This document shows positions 62,516 through 64,000 of a stretch of 64,000 bases of DNA, in pieces. Source of the stretch: Bradyrhizobium sp. dw_411 (GTDB lineage: Bacteria; Pseudomonadota; Alphaproteobacteria; Rhizobiales; Xanthobacteraceae); the NCBI RefSeq assembly GCF_018449695.1, contig NZ_JAAVUY010000003.1, positions 1-64,000 on the forward strand. Reading direction: 5' to 3'. The notes beneath the pieces are model-generated. The model was not told where the DNA came from and made no database searches. It worked only from the letters and a program-made list of their open reading frames with translations. Position 1 is the first letter of the stretch. The number at the start of each line of letters is the position of its first letter. Both the position numbers and the translations under genes were made by a program.

Positions 62516-64000
62516 TTACAGGAAGCGCGAGAACACGAAGTAAAGCGTACCCGAGATGATCATCGCGGCCGGCAGGGTCAGGATCCAGGCCAGCGCGATG
62601 TTGCGGATGGTCGACCATTGCAGGCCGGAGCCGCTGGCGGCCATGGTGCCGGCGATGCCGGAGGACAGCACGTGGGTGGTCGAAACCGGCAGACCGTATC
62701 CGTCCGCCGCCGCGATGGTCGCGGCCGCGGTGATCTCGGCGCAGGCACCCTGCGCATAGGTCAGATGGGTCTTGCCGATCTTTTCGCCGACCGTCACCAC
62801 GATCCGCTTCCAGCCGATCATGGTACCCAAGCCAAGCGCGATCGCTACCGCGATCTTGACCCAGCTCGGAATGAACTTGGTCGCACCGTCGAGCGAGCTC
62901 TTGTAGCCGTTGAGCGTGGCGACTTCGTCATCCTTGAAATCGCTGGCGTTGTTCTTCATCAGGAAGCGGATCGCCTCGGACGCCAGATACATGTCGTTGC
63001 GGGTGTTGCCGACGGAATCGGCCGGGAACTTGGCCAGCGATCCGTACTGCTTCACCTGCTTGCTGATGTCGCTGATCATCGACGCCAGCGCCGGATAGGT
63101 GCCGTCGTTGAGCTGACGCTGTGCGACGTAGTCGGTTACGGTGGCCTTCGCATTGGCGGGGACAGCGTGGCCGGCGCCCTTCTTTTCCATGATGCTGCTC
63201 GCGGCCGTCGAATTGGTGACGAACTGCGCGATCTGGCTCTCGGGCAGCGCCCGGTTGAGCGCATAGGCGGTCGGAACGGTGCCGATCAGGATCAGCATGA
63301 TCAGGCCCATGCCCTTCTGACCGTCGTTGGAGCCGTGGAAGAAGCTGACCAGCGTGCAGGTCAGGATCAGGATGCCGCGGATCCACACCGGCGGCGGCTG
63401 GTCACCCTTGGGCTCGGCGAACAGCGCCGGGGTTGCCCGCTGCATGACCGTCTTGAGGACGAACAGCAGCAAGGCGGCGAGTGCAAAGCCAAACAGTGGC
63501 GACAGCAGCAGCGCCTTGCCGATATTGGCGGCCTGCGACCAGTCGACGCCGGAGGTGCCGTCACGGCCGCGCAGCAACGCGTTGGCGATGCCGACACCCA
63601 TGATCGATCCGATCAGAGTGTGAGAACTAGAGGCCGGCAAACCGAAGTACCAGGTGCCGACGTTCCACATGATCGCCGAGATCAACAGCGCGAACACCAT
63701 CGCGAAGCCGGCGCCACTGCCGACCTGCAGGATCAGTTCGACCGGCAACAGCGAGACGACGCCGAAGGCGACCGCACCGGTCGACATCAGAACGCCGAAC
63801 AGATTGAACATGCCCGACCACACCACGGCGATATTGGCCGGCAGCGAACGGGTGTAGATCACGGTGGCAACCGCATTGGCGGTGTCGTGGAAGCCGTTGA
63901 CGAACTCGAAGCCGAGCGCAATCAGCAAAGCGACAAAGAGCAAAATGTAGGGTGCGAAGGATGTGATCCGGGTTCCGGTCGCATCAACGTCGTCATATAT
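62516..64000 (-). CDS. Inorganic phosphate transporter, PiT family (5' end outside window)
   Basis: Integral membrane phosphate transporter, with about 494 codons visible. Two inverted PiT signatures are present: 'GFEFVNGFHDTANAVATVIY' near the N-terminus and 'GWKRIVVTVGEKIG...ACAEITAAATIAAADGYGLPVSTTH' near the C-terminus, and a long soluble loop lies between about 225 and 360. The frame stays open to the right edge, reading IYDDVDATGTRITSFAPYI before the first recognisable helix, so the true start lies beyond the window and the gene is cut by the edge. It is presumably driven by a cation gradient. No pho box can be assessed. Confidence 0.9.
   Translation of the reverse strand: MYDDVDATGTRITSFAPYILLFVALLIALGFEFVNGFHDTANAVATVIYTRSLPANIAVVWSGMFNLFGVLMSTGAVAFGVVSLLPVELILQVGSGAGFAMVFALLISAIMWNVGTWYFGLPASSSHTLIGSIMGVGIANALLRGRDGTSGVDWSQAANIGKALLLSPLFGFALAALLLFVLKTVMQRATPALFAEPKGDQPPPVWIRGILILTCTLVSFFHGSNDGQKGMGLIMLILIGTVPTAYALNRALPESQIAQFVTNSTAASSIMEKKGAGHAVPANAKATVTDYVAQRQLNDGTYPALASMISDISKQVKQYGSLAKFPADSVGNTRNDMYLASEAIRFLMKNNASDFKDDEVATLNGYKSSLDGATKFIPSWVKIAVAIALGLGTMIGWKRIVVTVGEKIGKTHLTYAQGACAEITAAATIAAADGYGLPVSTTHVLSSGIAGTMAASGSGLQWSTIRNIALAWILTLPAAMIISGTLYFVFSRFL

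Noticed and set aside
1..64000. CRISPR array, tRNA or rRNA genes, insertion sequences, prophage
   Set aside because: No regularly spaced repeats, no cloverleaf or rRNA-like sequence, and no transposase or integrase was found; the repeats seen are dispersed palindromes.

Overview
The window looks like a chromosomal segment of a Bradyrhizobium-type alphaproteobacterium (Nitrobacteraceae: Bradyrhizobium, Rhodopseudomonas and relatives). Reasons: high GC; a complete hopanoid (hpn) block that includes the C2-methylase HpnP and the aminotransferase HpnO; many HAAT-family (branched-chain amino acid type) ABC transporters; and intergenic palindromic repeats of kinds common in Bradyrhizobium genomes. 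The genus is inferred from style and gene content, not from a marker gene. No rRNA, tRNA, CRISPR array, transposase or prophage gene was seen.

Layout. (1) 65-9500: an SDR dehydrogenase, then a nine-gene same-strand run (HAAT binding protein, two permeases, two ATPases, AtuA-like protein, its small ferredoxin-fold partner, amidase, DUF2848 protein). This reads as an uptake-and-catabolism operon for an unidentified substrate. (2) 9660-11066: a frameshifted 2OG-Fe(II) dioxygenase followed by an AlkB-type dioxygenase. (3) 11079-18193: a homoprotocatechuate (3,4-dihydroxyphenylacetate) meta-cleavage set on the minus strand (HpaF, HpaE, HpaD, an FAH-family enzyme) with an orphan ModA-like binding protein and a ThDP enzyme; the MarR-type regulator HpaR is divergent, and a perfect palindrome lies in the shared intergenic region. 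(4) 18363-26584: a second HAAT transporter, with one permease fused to its ATPase, followed by an Ldh-family dehydrogenase, an HpaI-type aldolase and a UxaA-type dehydratase. (5) 26852-34771: a transglutaminase/DUF2126, circularly permuted ATP-grasp/alpha-E and transglutaminase set, a predicted peptide-ligation system of unknown product, then a BaiN-like flavoprotein. (6) 34970-37010: a 46-residue small protein and a chemoreceptor.

(7) 37483-58465: ethanolamine ammonia-lyase subunits EutB and EutC lie on either side of hpnP. Then come an MMPL/RND transporter, two small exported proteins, and the core hopanoid genes hpnC-hpnD-hpnE-shc-hpnG (plus strand), hpnH and ispH (minus), hpnN (plus), a DUF2147 protein (minus) and hpnO (plus). 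Together these supply isoprenoid precursor (IspH), make squalene from farnesyl diphosphate (HpnC/D/E), cyclise it to hopene (Shc), add the adenosyl-derived side chain (HpnH), remove adenine (HpnG), aminate (HpnO), methylate at C2 (HpnP) and move hopanoids to the outer membrane (HpnN).

(8) 58546-64000: a protein annotated at first sight as an SDR that carries the full sequence signature of a halohydrin dehalogenase, a GMC flavoprotein oxidoreductase, an M20 amidohydrolase, a strong bidirectional terminator and a 5'-truncated PiT phosphate transporter running off the right edge.

The points I consider most worth checking are the halohydrin dehalogenase candidate, the eutB-hpnP-eutC arrangement with a second RND transporter beside the hopanoid genes, the AtuA/amidase/DUF2848 operon, and the ATP-grasp/transglutaminase system.
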